A stretch of DNA of 43,808 nt from Verrucomicrobiia bacterium (GTDB taxonomy: Bacteria; Verrucomicrobiota; Verrucomicrobiia; Limisphaerales; UBA8199), in the NCBI GenBank assembly GCA_035946615.1, contig DASYZB010000128.1:1-43808 (forward strand), in the 5' to 3' direction. Under the pieces are notes generated by a model. The model saw only the letters and a program-made list of their open reading frames with translations, was not told where the DNA came from and did no database searches. Shown piece by piece: positions 10,550 through 18,562 of the stretch (positions within the stretch are counted from its first letter, which is position 1; each line of letters opens with the position of its first letter). Position numbers and translations under genes: made by a program.

Positions 10550-10729
10550 ATGAAGCCCGTCGAGCAGGGTAAGGAAAGCTGTCCGATTCCAAAGTCTCAA
10601 CAGGCTGAACAGGTTGAGGGTGAACCCTGGCGCTGGTGCCCCCGGTGTGGTCACGAACTGCATAACGAGAAATGCAAGCTGCGGTGTCCCCGCTGCCATT
10701 ATTTCATGAGCTGCTCGGATTTCGACTGA
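10550..10729 (+). CDS. Small zinc-ribbon protein
   Basis: A 59-residue protein with cysteine pairs CPRC (in WRWCPRCGHEL) and CPRC (in KLRCPRCHYF), plus an additional Cys in the NEKCKLRC and MSCSDF segments, a likely treble- or double-ribbon zinc site. Short proteins ending in a YF-x-SCSDF-like tail occur widely in environmental bacteria and have no assigned function to my knowledge. The frame is open to 10493, but the ATG at 10550 gives the most natural N-terminus. It is probably transcribed from the promoter at 10309. Cytosolic; it may bind nucleic acid or protein (inference). Confidence 0.7.
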   Translation: MKPVEQGKESCPIPKSQQAEQVEGEPWRWCPRCGHELHNEKCKLRCPRCHYFMSCSDFD

Positions 10730-10758
10730 AAAGCCCCCCGCAGTTTTAAAACAGGCCC

Positions 10759-12609
10759 TTAGCGGCTACTGGGCGCGACAAATTGGTGTCCGATCAGCTC
10801 ACTCGATATGGCCTGGGCCGTTCTCTGCGAGCAGGCATCCAGTTCCTGGCGGAATAGCTTGGCGTCTGACGCTGCCCAGTCTTTCAACTTTTTCGGCGAG
10901 CTTCGGTAGCAAATCCGTCGCGAATAGAGATCCTGGCCATCGGAGGTCCGCAGGACCGTTGCTTGGACCTCCACCGCCAAGGATCGAAACCGGCTGTTCT
11001 GATGTTTTCCAACCAATTTTGCATTCACTACCTGAATCTCGATCGCGATTTTGCTATTTACAGAGGCCTCCGCCGCGGTTGTTCCGCTCCCGTTTGCTTC
11101 GGCTGGAGTTGCGAATGCAAAGCTCAAAGGCTCTTCGCTCCGGTTGACCCGGGTGACCGCCTGCGAGCGCAGGCGCCGCGCGAGTTCATCCGCCAACGCG
11201 CCTTCCAGGTGGCCCCGGTCCGCGACGACGCTCAAGGATTTGGCCAGCTTCTGGGTCTTCTCCCGCGAATGCCTGCCAAACGCCCCCAGGGTTTGTTCCC
11301 ACAGGCCCAGCGGCACAGCCGCAAGGCAGGAAACAAATTGCACCACTGCATTACGGTCGTACTCCAATCCGTCCAGTGCCCACTTCGTATCGCTTGGAAG
11401 CCCCAAATTGTCGCCGGCGGAAGTGGGACTCTGAATGGAGAGGTTCTGATCGGCATTGCCGGTGCGAATCTCGATGGAAGTCGCCTTGTCCTGCTGGAGA
11501 CTAACAAACTGGAATACAGCGGTCCCCACTGAACGCTGTTCCCAGATTCTTTGAAGCCTCATACCGCGCAAGCCGCCATAGCCATTTGAGTTCCAAGGCC
11601 CGGTAGCATCCCGCAAAGCCAAATGGCTTCGAGTCCTGCCAAGGCGCATTGGCCGCAAAGAGCCAGGCACACGACTTGCCACAGAACCATCCGTTGGCAC
11701 GGCTTTGACCCGCAAGTGCTCCTGCCCGGGACCAATCAAGAGCGGCGGTTGAGAATCCGCCCGGAAGATGTCGTCCGTAATGTGGTCGGCAATGGATTGA
11801 TATCCAGTTTGAGCTACATTCTTCAGTCCCTCATACGAGGCCCAGTCGATGAACAAGGCCGTGCCGCTCTGGTAATGGTAGGTCCGATCGAGCAGAACCG
11901 CCCCATCCGTAGCCCTAAGCAGCCGCGCCCGCGCCTGGATGGCAAGGCAGTAATCCTTTTTGCCCTCTTTCACAGTCCTTAGCTGGAGTTGTTCGACTGC
12001 AACTTCAAGGATCACGCTCACCGGCGTATGGCCTACAGGCGCTGCAGAGGCTGACTTGCCACAAACTATCAGGCGATGGGTCTTTTGCCGGGCGGTTTCC
12101 CCCACCTTCTGGCACAGAGCCTCCGAACCCGCATTGGAATTCATGGCTTGCGCCAAGTCGCGCTGCGCATCCGAAAGCTTATCTGCTGGAAGCCGCTGAT
12201 GCCCGGCTTGTATTGCCCCATAGGCGGCAGCGAATGGGGCCAGGGCAAATTCGAAGGCCCCAACGGCAGCCTCGATCTGCGGATTGCCAAGGTTAGGGGT
12301 ATTCATCACTTTGCGCGCGGCATCACCGGCGCCTTCACGGGCGGATTGCAGCCGGCCATTAGGTGGGTCGAAGCTGATCGCCGCCGCACGTGCAACCGGG
12401 GTAATCAGGACGAGGCCGGGCTCGACCCCAGCCAGAGAGACTTTATCATCGGCAGTCCCGCTCACTGGTGGCGGCCTATGGCTGGCACACGCCACAAAAA
12501 AAGGCAGCACCCCGAGCCAGCAGAGAATATTGAGGTAAACCAAATGGCTCTCTTTCCAATCACCCTCTGAACCGGAGGATGCCTTATCAGGAGCGCGGGT
12601 TTCATCCAC
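10759..12609 (-). CDS. Putative lipoprotein with two homologous halves
   Basis: A 616-residue frame starting at GTG 12609. A hydrophobic stretch ending in FFVACASH resembles a lipoprotein signal with Cys at the cut. A TTG at about 12543 would give a shorter, more usual signal (start LVYLNILCWLG), so the true start is uncertain. Two regions resemble each other. One lies near residues 190-275 (ILEVAVEQLQL, LLRATDGAVLLDRTYHY, DWASYEGLKNV). The other is at the C-terminus (IEIQVVNAKLV, VLRTSDGQDLYSRRICY, DWAASDAKLFR). Each ends in a helix after a D-W-A motif. I do not recognise the family; the DW-A plus long helix pattern resembles envelope lipoproteins that accompany transport or capsule systems. 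The pseudopilin gene lies just upstream on the same strand, 30 bases away. Confidence 0.6.
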   Translation of the reverse strand: MDETRAPDKASSGSEGDWKESHLVYLNILCWLGVLPFFVACASHRPPPVSGTADDKVSLAGVEPGLVLITPVARAAAISFDPPNGRLQSAREGAGDAARKVMNTPNLGNPQIEAAVGAFEFALAPFAAAYGAIQAGHQRLPADKLSDAQRDLAQAMNSNAGSEALCQKVGETARQKTHRLIVCGKSASAAPVGHTPVSVILEVAVEQLQLRTVKEGKKDYCLAIQARARLLRATDGAVLLDRTYHYQSGTALFIDWASYEGLKNVAQTGYQSIADHITDDIFRADSQPPLLIGPGQEHLRVKAVPTDGSVASRVPGSLRPMRLGRTRSHLALRDATGPWNSNGYGGLRGMRLQRIWEQRSVGTAVFQFVSLQQDKATSIEIRTGNADQNLSIQSPTSAGDNLGLPSDTKWALDGLEYDRNAVVQFVSCLAAVPLGLWEQTLGAFGRHSREKTQKLAKSLSVVADRGHLEGALADELARRLRSQAVTRVNRSEEPLSFAFATPAEANGSGTTAAEASVNSKIAIEIQVVNAKLVGKHQNSRFRSLAVEVQATVLRTSDGQDLYSRRICYRSSPKKLKDWAASDAKLFRQELDACSQRTAQAISSELIGHQFVAPSSR

Positions 12610-12639
12610 CCTTGTTTGACCTTTTCAGGTCAATTGTGT

Positions 12640-13305
12640 TCACGGCACGGAAGGTAATACCAATTCCACGGGCGGGCGGGTGTTTGTCATCGCAAATAGT
12701 TCTTTGAGCTGCTCGACGTGCCGGTCCGCAAAAAGCACATTGCCTTTGTACCGGTGCAATTCCCGCGTCCATGTCAGCGTGTAGGTGCCGCCGAGATGAG
12801 CGATGCTCCCCGAGGCGGGCGTGACATTGCGGTCCCCAGCCAGAATAGAGTCCGGCTTGCCGCACTGAGGGACCGAGCCGGCGAAGTAGCTTAGGTTTGT
12901 ATTGCGCAAATCCCTGAAACTGGATGCTGCGGGGCGGTCGTCGGCGGGGCAGCGCAGGATTTTAGGGGTTTGGAGCACCGGTTCAAGAGGCAGAAAGTGG
13001 TGATAGGCAAAATAAAACTCGCCGTTGACCATCCGGCCCGCTTGCAGGAATTCGCCTGAGCCGCCGAGGTTGGTCGAAACCTGGACCGGGAACCTATCGT
13101 CGTGTTCGAGCGCGAAATCGACTTCTGCGATTCCGAGCTGGTGAAGATTGTTGATGCATTTCAACTGACGAACCTTGGCCTGGCCGCGGTCCAGCCCCGG
13201 CATGAGCATGGCGACCAGCATGCCGATGATGACCACCGAGCAGAGCAGCTCGATGAGGGTTGAACCTCGGCGGCAGGGCCTGGTAGAACCTGGTTTGCTG
13301 AACAT
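12640..13305 (-). CDS. Pseudopilin-like protein with prepilin-type N-terminal cleavage/methylation motif
   Basis: A 221-residue secreted pilin-like protein. The N-terminus RRG-STLIELL followed by a hydrophobic helix (SVVIIGMLVAMLMP) is a type IV prepilin/general secretion signal, with cleavage after G14 and the conserved glutamate E19 at +5. The mature residue 1 is Ser instead of the usual Phe. After the helix comes INNLHQLGIAEVDFALEHDDRFP, and near the end VLFADRHVE, a variant of the FADGHVE tail seen in H-x9-DG family pseudopilins abundant in Verrucomicrobia and Planctomycetes. It is likely inserted in the inner membrane or a pseudopilus; the function of this family is unknown. The lipoprotein gene follows after 30 bases. 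Confidence 0.88.
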   Translation of the reverse strand: MFSKPGSTRPCRRGSTLIELLCSVVIIGMLVAMLMPGLDRGQAKVRQLKCINNLHQLGIAEVDFALEHDDRFPVQVSTNLGGSGEFLQAGRMVNGEFYFAYHHFLPLEPVLQTPKILRCPADDRPAASSFRDLRNTNLSYFAGSVPQCGKPDSILAGDRNVTPASGSIAHLGGTYTLTWTRELHRYKGNVLFADRHVEQLKELFAMTNTRPPVELVLPSVP

Positions 13306-13404
13306 CGCCTGAGAGAGTGGCCTGTTCTCTTACATTGGTCAAGCGTCATACAATGACATACTAGTGGCGGATACGGAAAAGCTGTTCGGCAACCATGCTT
13401 GAGT

Positions 13405-13554
13405 TTAGCAAAGCAGGGCGGTTAAATTACGGACCATGGCAATGACGATTGAGCAGATGGAGAGGGCCACAAATTTATTCGCTCGAACGTAGCCCTGGTA
13501 TTCGGCCGACTCCTTTTCAGGGTCGGTGGCCAAGAGGGAGATTGGTGTTGACAC
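13405..13554 (-). CDS. 49-residue single-span membrane protein (possible)
   Basis: A short minus-strand frame from GTG 13554 to TAA 13405. The N-terminal half is polar (DPEKESAEYQGYVRANK) and is followed by a hydrophobic span (FVALSICSIVIAMV). Codon choice (gcc acc gac, gag tcg gcc gaa, ctc tcc atc) looks like its neighbours. A TAG lies two codons before the GTG, so no longer start exists. Its start touches the palindromic operator shared with the divergent membrane-protein gene at 13585, implying either leaderless or weak translation. The function is unknown; it could be a chance frame. Confidence 0.4.
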   Translation of the reverse strand: MSTPISLLATDPEKESAEYQGYVRANKFVALSICSIVIAMVRNLTALLC

Positions 13555-13583
13555 AAACTAGTTTGTGGTGCAAACTGGTTTGC
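13553..13583. promoter_or_regulatory. Twin palindromic operators at the start of the membrane protein/regulator pair
   Basis: ACAAACTAGTTTGT (13553-13566) is a perfect 14-bp palindrome. GCAAACTGGTTTGC (13570-13583) repeats it with perfect 6-bp arms. Their centres are 17 bp apart, and the second ends one base before the ATG at 13585. A TTGACA (13548-13553) abuts the first. Position and symmetry fit a dimeric winged-helix repressor; the regulator encoded at 14613 in the same operon is the natural candidate, implying autoregulation (inference). Confidence 0.7.
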
Positions 13584-13584
13584 T

Positions 13585-14616
13585 ATGAATGCCAACTCGG
13601 AACCCCTCTCCAACAGTCCCGAAGCCCGCGACCTCGCCGCCCTCCAAACCCAGATGCTCCGTCCTGCCCTCCGCGCCATCCAGGACGGTGGCCTTGAGCT
13701 GGGCTGGGCCGTATTCATCCTCCTTTCTGGCCTCGGCCCTTATTTGAACACTCTGCTGATCCAGTCCCGCTGGTTCTCGGTTTGGACCTCCTGGATTGGT
13801 TTTCTCCCGCTCCTGGCTGGGGCCTTTGCCGCGTACGCGGTCCCTAAGATGATCAAGAGGTTCATCACCTGGCCGCGGACCGGTTACGTCACCACTCCCA
13901 ACGAACCGAAGCTGGCCCACCTCGTTTTGCTCATAATCTTCGGCGGGGCACTCGGGTTCGCTATCAGCCTGACCTTCATACTGACATCGCAAATCCATCG
14001 CGCGCTCAACCAGAGCGGGGCGGGTGGGGACATCCACAGCATCGTGCTGAACGGCGTCAAACTACTCGTATGCGTCGCAGTGACAATTTACCTCGGCCCG
14101 AAAGTCATCTCGAAACCCAAGTCCGTATCGGCCGCTTATGACGCCAAGCTGATTACGGAGGGCCTCAAGCAAACGGCCTCGGGTCGCAGGCAGCTCCGCC
14201 TGGTGAAGGGCGCGTTGCTGGGCCTGTTCATTGGTCTGCCGCTGCTGGTATTCGGCGTCGTGTTCGGCCTGATGTATTGGAGCAAGAGGGCCACGCGCCA
14301 TGCGGAGATCCACTGGTCCCAATTGGGCATGCCATGTTTCCTGGTGGCGACGAATGTGGCCCTTTATTTCATGGGCAGCGGGGTGGTGCTCAAGCCGAAC
14401 CGATGGAAGTGGTGTGTCGTGCCCGCGATGCTCCTCGTGCCGGTCCTGGTTGCCCCCGCCATTCCCCAGCCAGTTATCCCAGGCTCGATGACCACGATAT
14501 TCAACCCAGTGCTCCCGGTCATGTTGTGCCTCGGCGGGGTGTGGCTACTGTCCGGCGCCATCACCCTGGCTCTCTTCATGCGGCGCAACCCGGTTCCTTC
14601 CGCTGACGCGCCATGA
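13585..14616 (+). CDS. Multi-pass membrane protein, function unknown
   Basis: A 343-residue protein with about eight hydrophobic spans, for example WAVFILLSGLGPYLNTLL, WIGFLPLLAGAFAAYAV, LVLLIIFGGALGFAISLTFI, GLFIGLPLLVFGVVFGLMYW and LCLGGVWLLSGAITLALFM, with a soluble N-terminal tail of about 35 residues. I do not recognise a transporter motif. The ATG sits one base after a palindromic operator, and the stop overlaps the next gene's start by four bases (ATGA), so it is translated together with a winged-helix regulator. Such regulator-plus-membrane-protein pairs often respond to a membrane stress or a transported compound (inference). Confidence 0.85.
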   Translation: MNANSEPLSNSPEARDLAALQTQMLRPALRAIQDGGLELGWAVFILLSGLGPYLNTLLIQSRWFSVWTSWIGFLPLLAGAFAAYAVPKMIKRFITWPRTGYVTTPNEPKLAHLVLLIIFGGALGFAISLTFILTSQIHRALNQSGAGGDIHSIVLNGVKLLVCVAVTIYLGPKVISKPKSVSAAYDAKLITEGLKQTASGRRQLRLVKGALLGLFIGLPLLVFGVVFGLMYWSKRATRHAEIHWSQLGMPCFLVATNVALYFMGSGVVLKPNRWKWCVVPAMLLVPVLVAPAIPQPVIPGSMTTIFNPVLPVMLCLGGVWLLSGAITLALFMRRNPVPSADAP

Positions 14617-14960
14617 ACGAACAACTGCGCGCCATAGCGGACCTGGACCGGGTGATTCACGAGCCGGGGCGGATGATGATCGTCGCGCTGCTGGCGGCGG
14701 TCGAAGAGTGCGACTTTCTGTACCTGCTGCGAGAGACCGGGCAAAGCAAGGGCAACCTCTCGAGCCATCTGGCTCGACTCGAGGAGGCCGGCCACGTGGA
14801 AATCGAGAAGACTTATCGCGGGAAAGTGCCGCAGACTCTGGTGCGGTTGACTCGCCCGGGCCGGGCCGCGTTCGAAGGGTACCGTAAGCGATTGAATGCG
14901 GCTTTGGCCGAGCAATTGAGACTGGCCCCGGCAACGAACAAATCCCCCAAACCGAAGTGA
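14613..14960 (+). CDS. Winged-helix transcriptional regulator (HTH_34/MarR-like)
   Basis: A 115-residue DNA-binding protein. It starts with an HxPGRMMIVALL helix, has a recognition helix in GQSKGNLSSHLARLEEAGHVE, then the wing (EIEKTYRGKVPQTLVRLT) and a C-terminal helix (GRAAFEGYRKRLNAAL). This is the one-domain winged helix family of about 100 residues (PF13601-like) that binds DNA as a dimer. It overlaps the upstream membrane gene by ATGA. Two palindromes of 14 bp lie directly before that gene and are likely its own binding sites. No ligand domain is present, so the signal is not evident. Confidence 0.9.
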   Translation: MNEQLRAIADLDRVIHEPGRMMIVALLAAVEECDFLYLLRETGQSKGNLSSHLARLEEAGHVEIEKTYRGKVPQTLVRLTRPGRAAFEGYRKRLNAALAEQLRLAPATNKSPKPK

Positions 14961-15035
14961 ACCTGGCCATCGGTCTGAGCTGGGATGGGATTGTCGGATT
15001 GTCTCTTGGGGCCTAATTTGCGGATCCTCTGGTTT

Positions 15036-15115
15036 GTCCCGGAGGGACATCAGAAAATAGCCCAACGCTTCAGCGTTGGGGAGGGATGTTGCAGCCCCAT
15101 TAGTCCCGAAGGGAT
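15036..15115. repeat. REP-like intergenic hairpin element
   Basis: The 418-base gap between the regulator and the next gene holds three clustered small palindromes: GTCCCGGAGGGAC (15036-15048), CCCAACGCTTCAGCGTTGGG (15061-15080, 8-bp stem with a TTCA loop) and GTCCCGAAGGGAT (15103-15115). The outer two are variants of the same GTCCC/GGGAC motif flanking the central hairpin. This looks like a dispersed extragenic element. No other copy is visible in this window. The rest of the gap shows no coding signal. Confidence 0.65.
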
Positions 15116-15378
15116 GGCTGAACCTGCCCCGCACATTCCAGCACCTCGATGTTTCCCTCGATTGTAGTAATCCCCTCTATTCCCAACTTCCCTGGGGTCC
15201 GGTTATGGCATTCCTTCCCGGCACAATCTGATTGGCTACTTCCATTAATTCGCACGACTGAAATCCTTGTGCGCTCTCATTTTTTTCTTTCAAAGTCACC
15301 GCTCTTTGCTATTCTACCCTGTGTGGGCCGCCGGGAGGCCTCTCCTGAGCCACGATCCGTTTCAACCATTAAAAGGAT

Positions 15379-16488
15379 ATGAAAACGAAGCTCTTTATCT
15401 TTCTATTTGGCCTGTGGGCAGCCACGTGGACCGCCCAGGCCTCCCAAACGGCCCTGCTCCGGCTGTATAACAATTCCCTCCGCATGTATCCGGGCAAATG
15501 CGATTGCGGCCTGGGTGGGAAGTTCTATTTGTATTTCTCGAGCTTTTACACCGAGGACATCCGGCAAGCCGACGGTGAGCTTCTGCCAGTCGCCCAGCCC
15601 GCCCCGGCCCCCTACGGCAGTTATCTCATCCTCGAGGACGTTTCGATGTCCACCTCGACTACCGTCATCTATCTCGATGTCCCCTCGCTCGATGACGCCA
15701 ACGGCGATGGTTTGAATGATTTCCTGAACTCCAGCCAGGCCGTATCGACAACGACCCACGGGAAATACCCTGACCCGTGGGGTGCTCGGGGCTACGATGA
15801 TGTGACCGCCGTCTGGTTCCGGATCGCCGGAGCCACCAGTGGGTCTTGCGATATTACCCTGGATGACCGCATGTTGGGGCCGCTCGGTCCGTTTCACCAT
15901 ACCTTCGAGTTGGTTGAATACACCGGCACGCTCTCCTATAGCCCCGGTTCAAGTTCGGTGGCGGGCTCAGTTTTGCTGGGCCAAACCGGCGGTGCGGCCG
16001 CCCAAATGCAGGGCGAGGCCCGGTTGGTTAAGTCAGACGCCGATCCCTTCAACGTGCTGACGCTCCAGGCCGGCAGTTGGAGCGCCGACAGTAACGCATC
16101 GCTGGACTTCTCCGCGAGCATTCTGACCAGGAACCCATCGCGTCCTTCGTGGTACACAGGGCAAATCCTCGCCAACAGCGCTGACTACCGGTCCTGGACT
16201 CTCACCATCCAGGATGTCAACGACTCGGACCATGATGGCATTCCTGATCTGAGCGATGCCCTTGCCCAACCCCGGCCCCCGCAACTCTCGCTGGTCTGCG
16301 CCGGTGCGAACTTGCGCCTGACCATCCGCGGCGACATAGGCCATGACCATATAATCCAACAAGCCGATTCCCCCAACGCCATCACCTGGACGACGCTCCA
16401 AACCCTGACCCTGGCCTCCGACCCGCAGGATATTTCGATTCCGCTGCCTGCTTCGGCCCCCAAGTTCTGGCGCGTCCTGGCCCAATAA
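15379..16488 (+). CDS. Secreted protein with calcium-loop motifs, function unknown
   Basis: A 369-residue protein with a clear Sec signal (MKTKLFIFLFGLWAATWTAQA). AAAGGAT precedes the ATG at short spacing. The mature part has a cysteine pair (KCDCGLGGKFYLYF), two thrombospondin type 3-like calcium loops (DDANGDGLNDF near residue 113; DSDHDGIPDLSD near 280) and a beta-rich C-terminus ending in SAPKFWRVLAQ, a tail style common in Verrucomicrobia secreted proteins. No catalytic motif was recognised. It stands alone between a regulator and a convergent PRC-barrel gene. Probably periplasmic or extracellular. Confidence 0.8.
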   Translation: MKTKLFIFLFGLWAATWTAQASQTALLRLYNNSLRMYPGKCDCGLGGKFYLYFSSFYTEDIRQADGELLPVAQPAPAPYGSYLILEDVSMSTSTTVIYLDVPSLDDANGDGLNDFLNSSQAVSTTTHGKYPDPWGARGYDDVTAVWFRIAGATSGSCDITLDDRMLGPLGPFHHTFELVEYTGTLSYSPGSSSVAGSVLLGQTGGAAAQMQGEARLVKSDADPFNVLTLQAGSWSADSNASLDFSASILTRNPSRPSWYTGQILANSADYRSWTLTIQDVNDSDHDGIPDLSDALAQPRPPQLSLVCAGANLRLTIRGDIGHDHIIQQADSPNAITWTTLQTLTLASDPQDISIPLPASAPKFWRVLAQ

Positions 16489-16516
16489 ACCAGCGGTTGG
16501 TTTCAGCGGGAAAGCT

Positions 16517-17044
16517 CTAAGGTTTGGTGGGGCTTTTGCTCGAGCCACTTTGGATGCCACCCGGGGTTTCGCTGCCGCCAACTGCAGACGGAGCGCCGGA
16601 ATAAAATTCCCGAACCTGGCTCTGGAACCCCGGCGTATTCAGATTCGAATAATCCCTCTCAAGCGTCGGCGCGCCCTTCAATTTTTGCGCATCCATGTTT
16701 AGCGCCAGTTCTTTTCCTGAAGCGGAAGAAATCGCATTCCATGGCACCGGCACCAGCTTCTCTCCTATCCCAAGAAAGCCGCCTTTGCCAATCACCGCGC
16801 ACTGAATCTTCCCGGTTCGCGGATTAACGAGCAAATCCTGCACTTTCCCAACGTCTTTTCCATCCTCCGATTTAACGGTCGCATCCCGCATTTGGCTGAA
16901 GCGTATCTCGCTTGTCGAACTCATCGCGTTCTGGCCAGCCGTGCTGGATTGGATTTGGCCGTGTGTGTTCTGGGCCAGGGCCAATGGCGCCGCCAGAGCC
17001 GCCGCCAGACCAAGAACGCTCACCTTCATTTTTGCTGTGTTCAT
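16517..17044 (-). CDS. Exported PRC-barrel domain protein
   Basis: A 175-residue protein from ATG 17044, which has AAAGGAAA upstream. The first 25 residues form a signal peptide (MKVSVLGLAAALAAPLALAQ). The following PRC-barrel core shows the usual pattern: ATVKSEDGKDVGKVQDLLVNP, then GKIQCAVIGKGGFLGIGEKLVPVPW. The tail is Gly/Ser/Pro-rich. PRC-barrel proteins bind RNA, metals or protein partners; exported single-domain ones occur in many Gram-negatives without a firm role. The frame extends to 17128, but that part lacks coding character. It diverges from the asparagine-synthetase-like gene, sharing a 156-base promoter region. Confidence 0.88.
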   Translation of the reverse strand: MNTAKMKVSVLGLAAALAAPLALAQNTHGQIQSSTAGQNAMSSTSEIRFSQMRDATVKSEDGKDVGKVQDLLVNPRTGKIQCAVIGKGGFLGIGEKLVPVPWNAISSASGKELALNMDAQKLKGAPTLERDYSNLNTPGFQSQVREFYSGAPSAVGGSETPGGIQSGSSKSPTKP

Positions 17045-17200
17045 AACTTTTCCTTTCACCACATAAGTTCTCGACCTTTGCGGCGAAACTGCAATGGGGA
17101 CACCACCTGCCAACTGAGCACGAGACACGAATTTTGTGAATTCACGCGACGTTTTGAAAATTTGCGCAATGGGGGCGGAGGGGTTAGTCTAGCTGCATCC

Positions 17201-18523
17201 ATGAAAAACGAATACCTGGAACGGGTGATTGATCTGCTCGACCCGGCAGCTAATCGCATTATCAACATGACCATCGATGAGGCGCGCGAGCGGGTCTTGC
17301 GCGAACCGGCTGCCGGCATCGGTGAGATTGAGGGTTCATTTGCTTTATTGGCGCGCGACGGCAAGAAGGTGCGCATGGCGCGCTCGCTGGACCGGCCAAT
17401 GCGCTATTTTTTGGCCAAGCGCCAGGAAGGCCCCGCGCTGATCGTTGCCGACCGTATCGATGCGATTTATCAACAACTCCAGGCCGATGGTCTGGCTGCC
17501 CAGTTTCATCCCAGTTACACCCGGATGGTGCCCGCCCATTATGTTGTCGAGATTCACCTGGTCGGCTGCCCCGACCCCGACCCAACCTACACCCGCTTCT
17601 TCACGCCGCGCCGCGATGCCTTGCCAACGGATTTGGACGAGATTGGCCGCCGTTACATCGGCGCCCTCATGGAAGAAATGACCAAGTGGCTGCGGCAAAT
17701 ACCCGAACGCGAACCAATCGGGGTCGCTTTTTCGGGTGGCATTGACAGTGGCTCGATTTTTCTGGCGGCATATCATGCATTGCGCCGCTTAGGGATGAAT
17801 CCAGGCCGGCTCAAGGCATTCACTTTGGATCTTGGCGGAGGCCCGGATTTGGGACAGGCGCGCGAATTCCTGAGCCGATTGGGGCTGGAGATGTTTTTTG
17901 AGCCAATCGAGGCGGACCTGGCGTCAATTGACACCGCTGAGACGTTGCGGGTGCTCGAAGACTACAAGGCGCTGGATGTCGAGTGCGCAACGATGGGATT
18001 GGCGCTCTGCCGTGGAATACGCAACCGCTACCCGAATTGGAAATTCCTGCTGGATGGAGATGGGGGAGACGAGAATCTCAAGGACTATCCGATTGAGGAG
18101 AACCCCGAGCTGACGATTCGCAGCGTGGTAAACAATTTGATGTTGTATCAGGAAGGCTGGGGGGTTGGGCGGATCAAACACTCGCTAACCTACAGCGGCG
18201 GCTTGAGCCGTAGTTACGCGCGCACTTACACACCCGGCAGACGCCACGGGTTCGAGGGCTTTAGCCCTTATACGCGTCCGCAGGTGATAGCCGTGGCCGA
18301 GGGCATTCCGTTCGCAGCGCTGACCGCCCTATCGGTGGATAAGCTCTACTCGCTTAAAGGAGACATTGTCGCCAGAGGAATAAAAGCAATCACCGGCTTG
18401 GACATGCCGGTTTATACCAAACGCCGGTTCCAGCATGGGGCGATTGCGGCCACGGCGTTGCGCGGCCAATTTTCGGGGCAGGAATCGGAGTACAGGAAGA
18501 AATTCTTGGCGATGTACAGTTAA
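17201..18523 (+). CDS. Asparagine-synthetase-like protein with inactive glutaminase half
   Basis: A 440-residue AsnB-related enzyme. The C-terminal half has the ATP pyrophosphatase P-loop SGGIDSGS (178-185) and a second conserved segment FLLDGDGGDENLKDYP, so adenylation of a carboxylate is likely. The N-terminal half retains the glutaminase fold signature (GEIEGSFALLARDGKKVRMARSLDRPMRYF), but the protein begins MKNEY and has no Cys2 nucleophile, so glutamine cannot be the ammonia source by the usual route; free ammonia or another amine is implied. It is shorter than AsnB (about 550). A radical SAM gene follows 130 bases on after a hairpin. It may belong to a modification or small-molecule pathway and not to asparagine supply (inference). 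Confidence 0.85.
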   Translation: MKNEYLERVIDLLDPAANRIINMTIDEARERVLREPAAGIGEIEGSFALLARDGKKVRMARSLDRPMRYFLAKRQEGPALIVADRIDAIYQQLQADGLAAQFHPSYTRMVPAHYVVEIHLVGCPDPDPTYTRFFTPRRDALPTDLDEIGRRYIGALMEEMTKWLRQIPEREPIGVAFSGGIDSGSIFLAAYHALRRLGMNPGRLKAFTLDLGGGPDLGQAREFLSRLGLEMFFEPIEADLASIDTAETLRVLEDYKALDVECATMGLALCRGIRNRYPNWKFLLDGDGGDENLKDYPIEENPELTIRSVVNNLMLYQEGWGVGRIKHSLTYSGGLSRSYARTYTPGRRHGFEGFSPYTRPQVIAVAEGIPFAALTALSVDKLYSLKGDIVARGIKAITGLDMPVYTKRRFQHGAIAATALRGQFSGQESEYRKKFLAMYS

Positions 18524-18562
18524 GGATGAGGGATGAGAGCCGAAATCATCATTCCTCATCCT
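18523..18562 (+). terminator. Hairpin after the asparagine-synthetase-like gene
   Basis: AGGATGAGGGATGA (18523-18536) pairs with TCATTCCTCATCCT (18549-18562) over 14 bp with one mismatch and a 12-base loop. It begins at the last base of the stop codon and is followed by a modest T-rich stretch (CGTTTCTTG). Termination may be partial, allowing read-through to the radical SAM gene. Confidence 0.55.
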
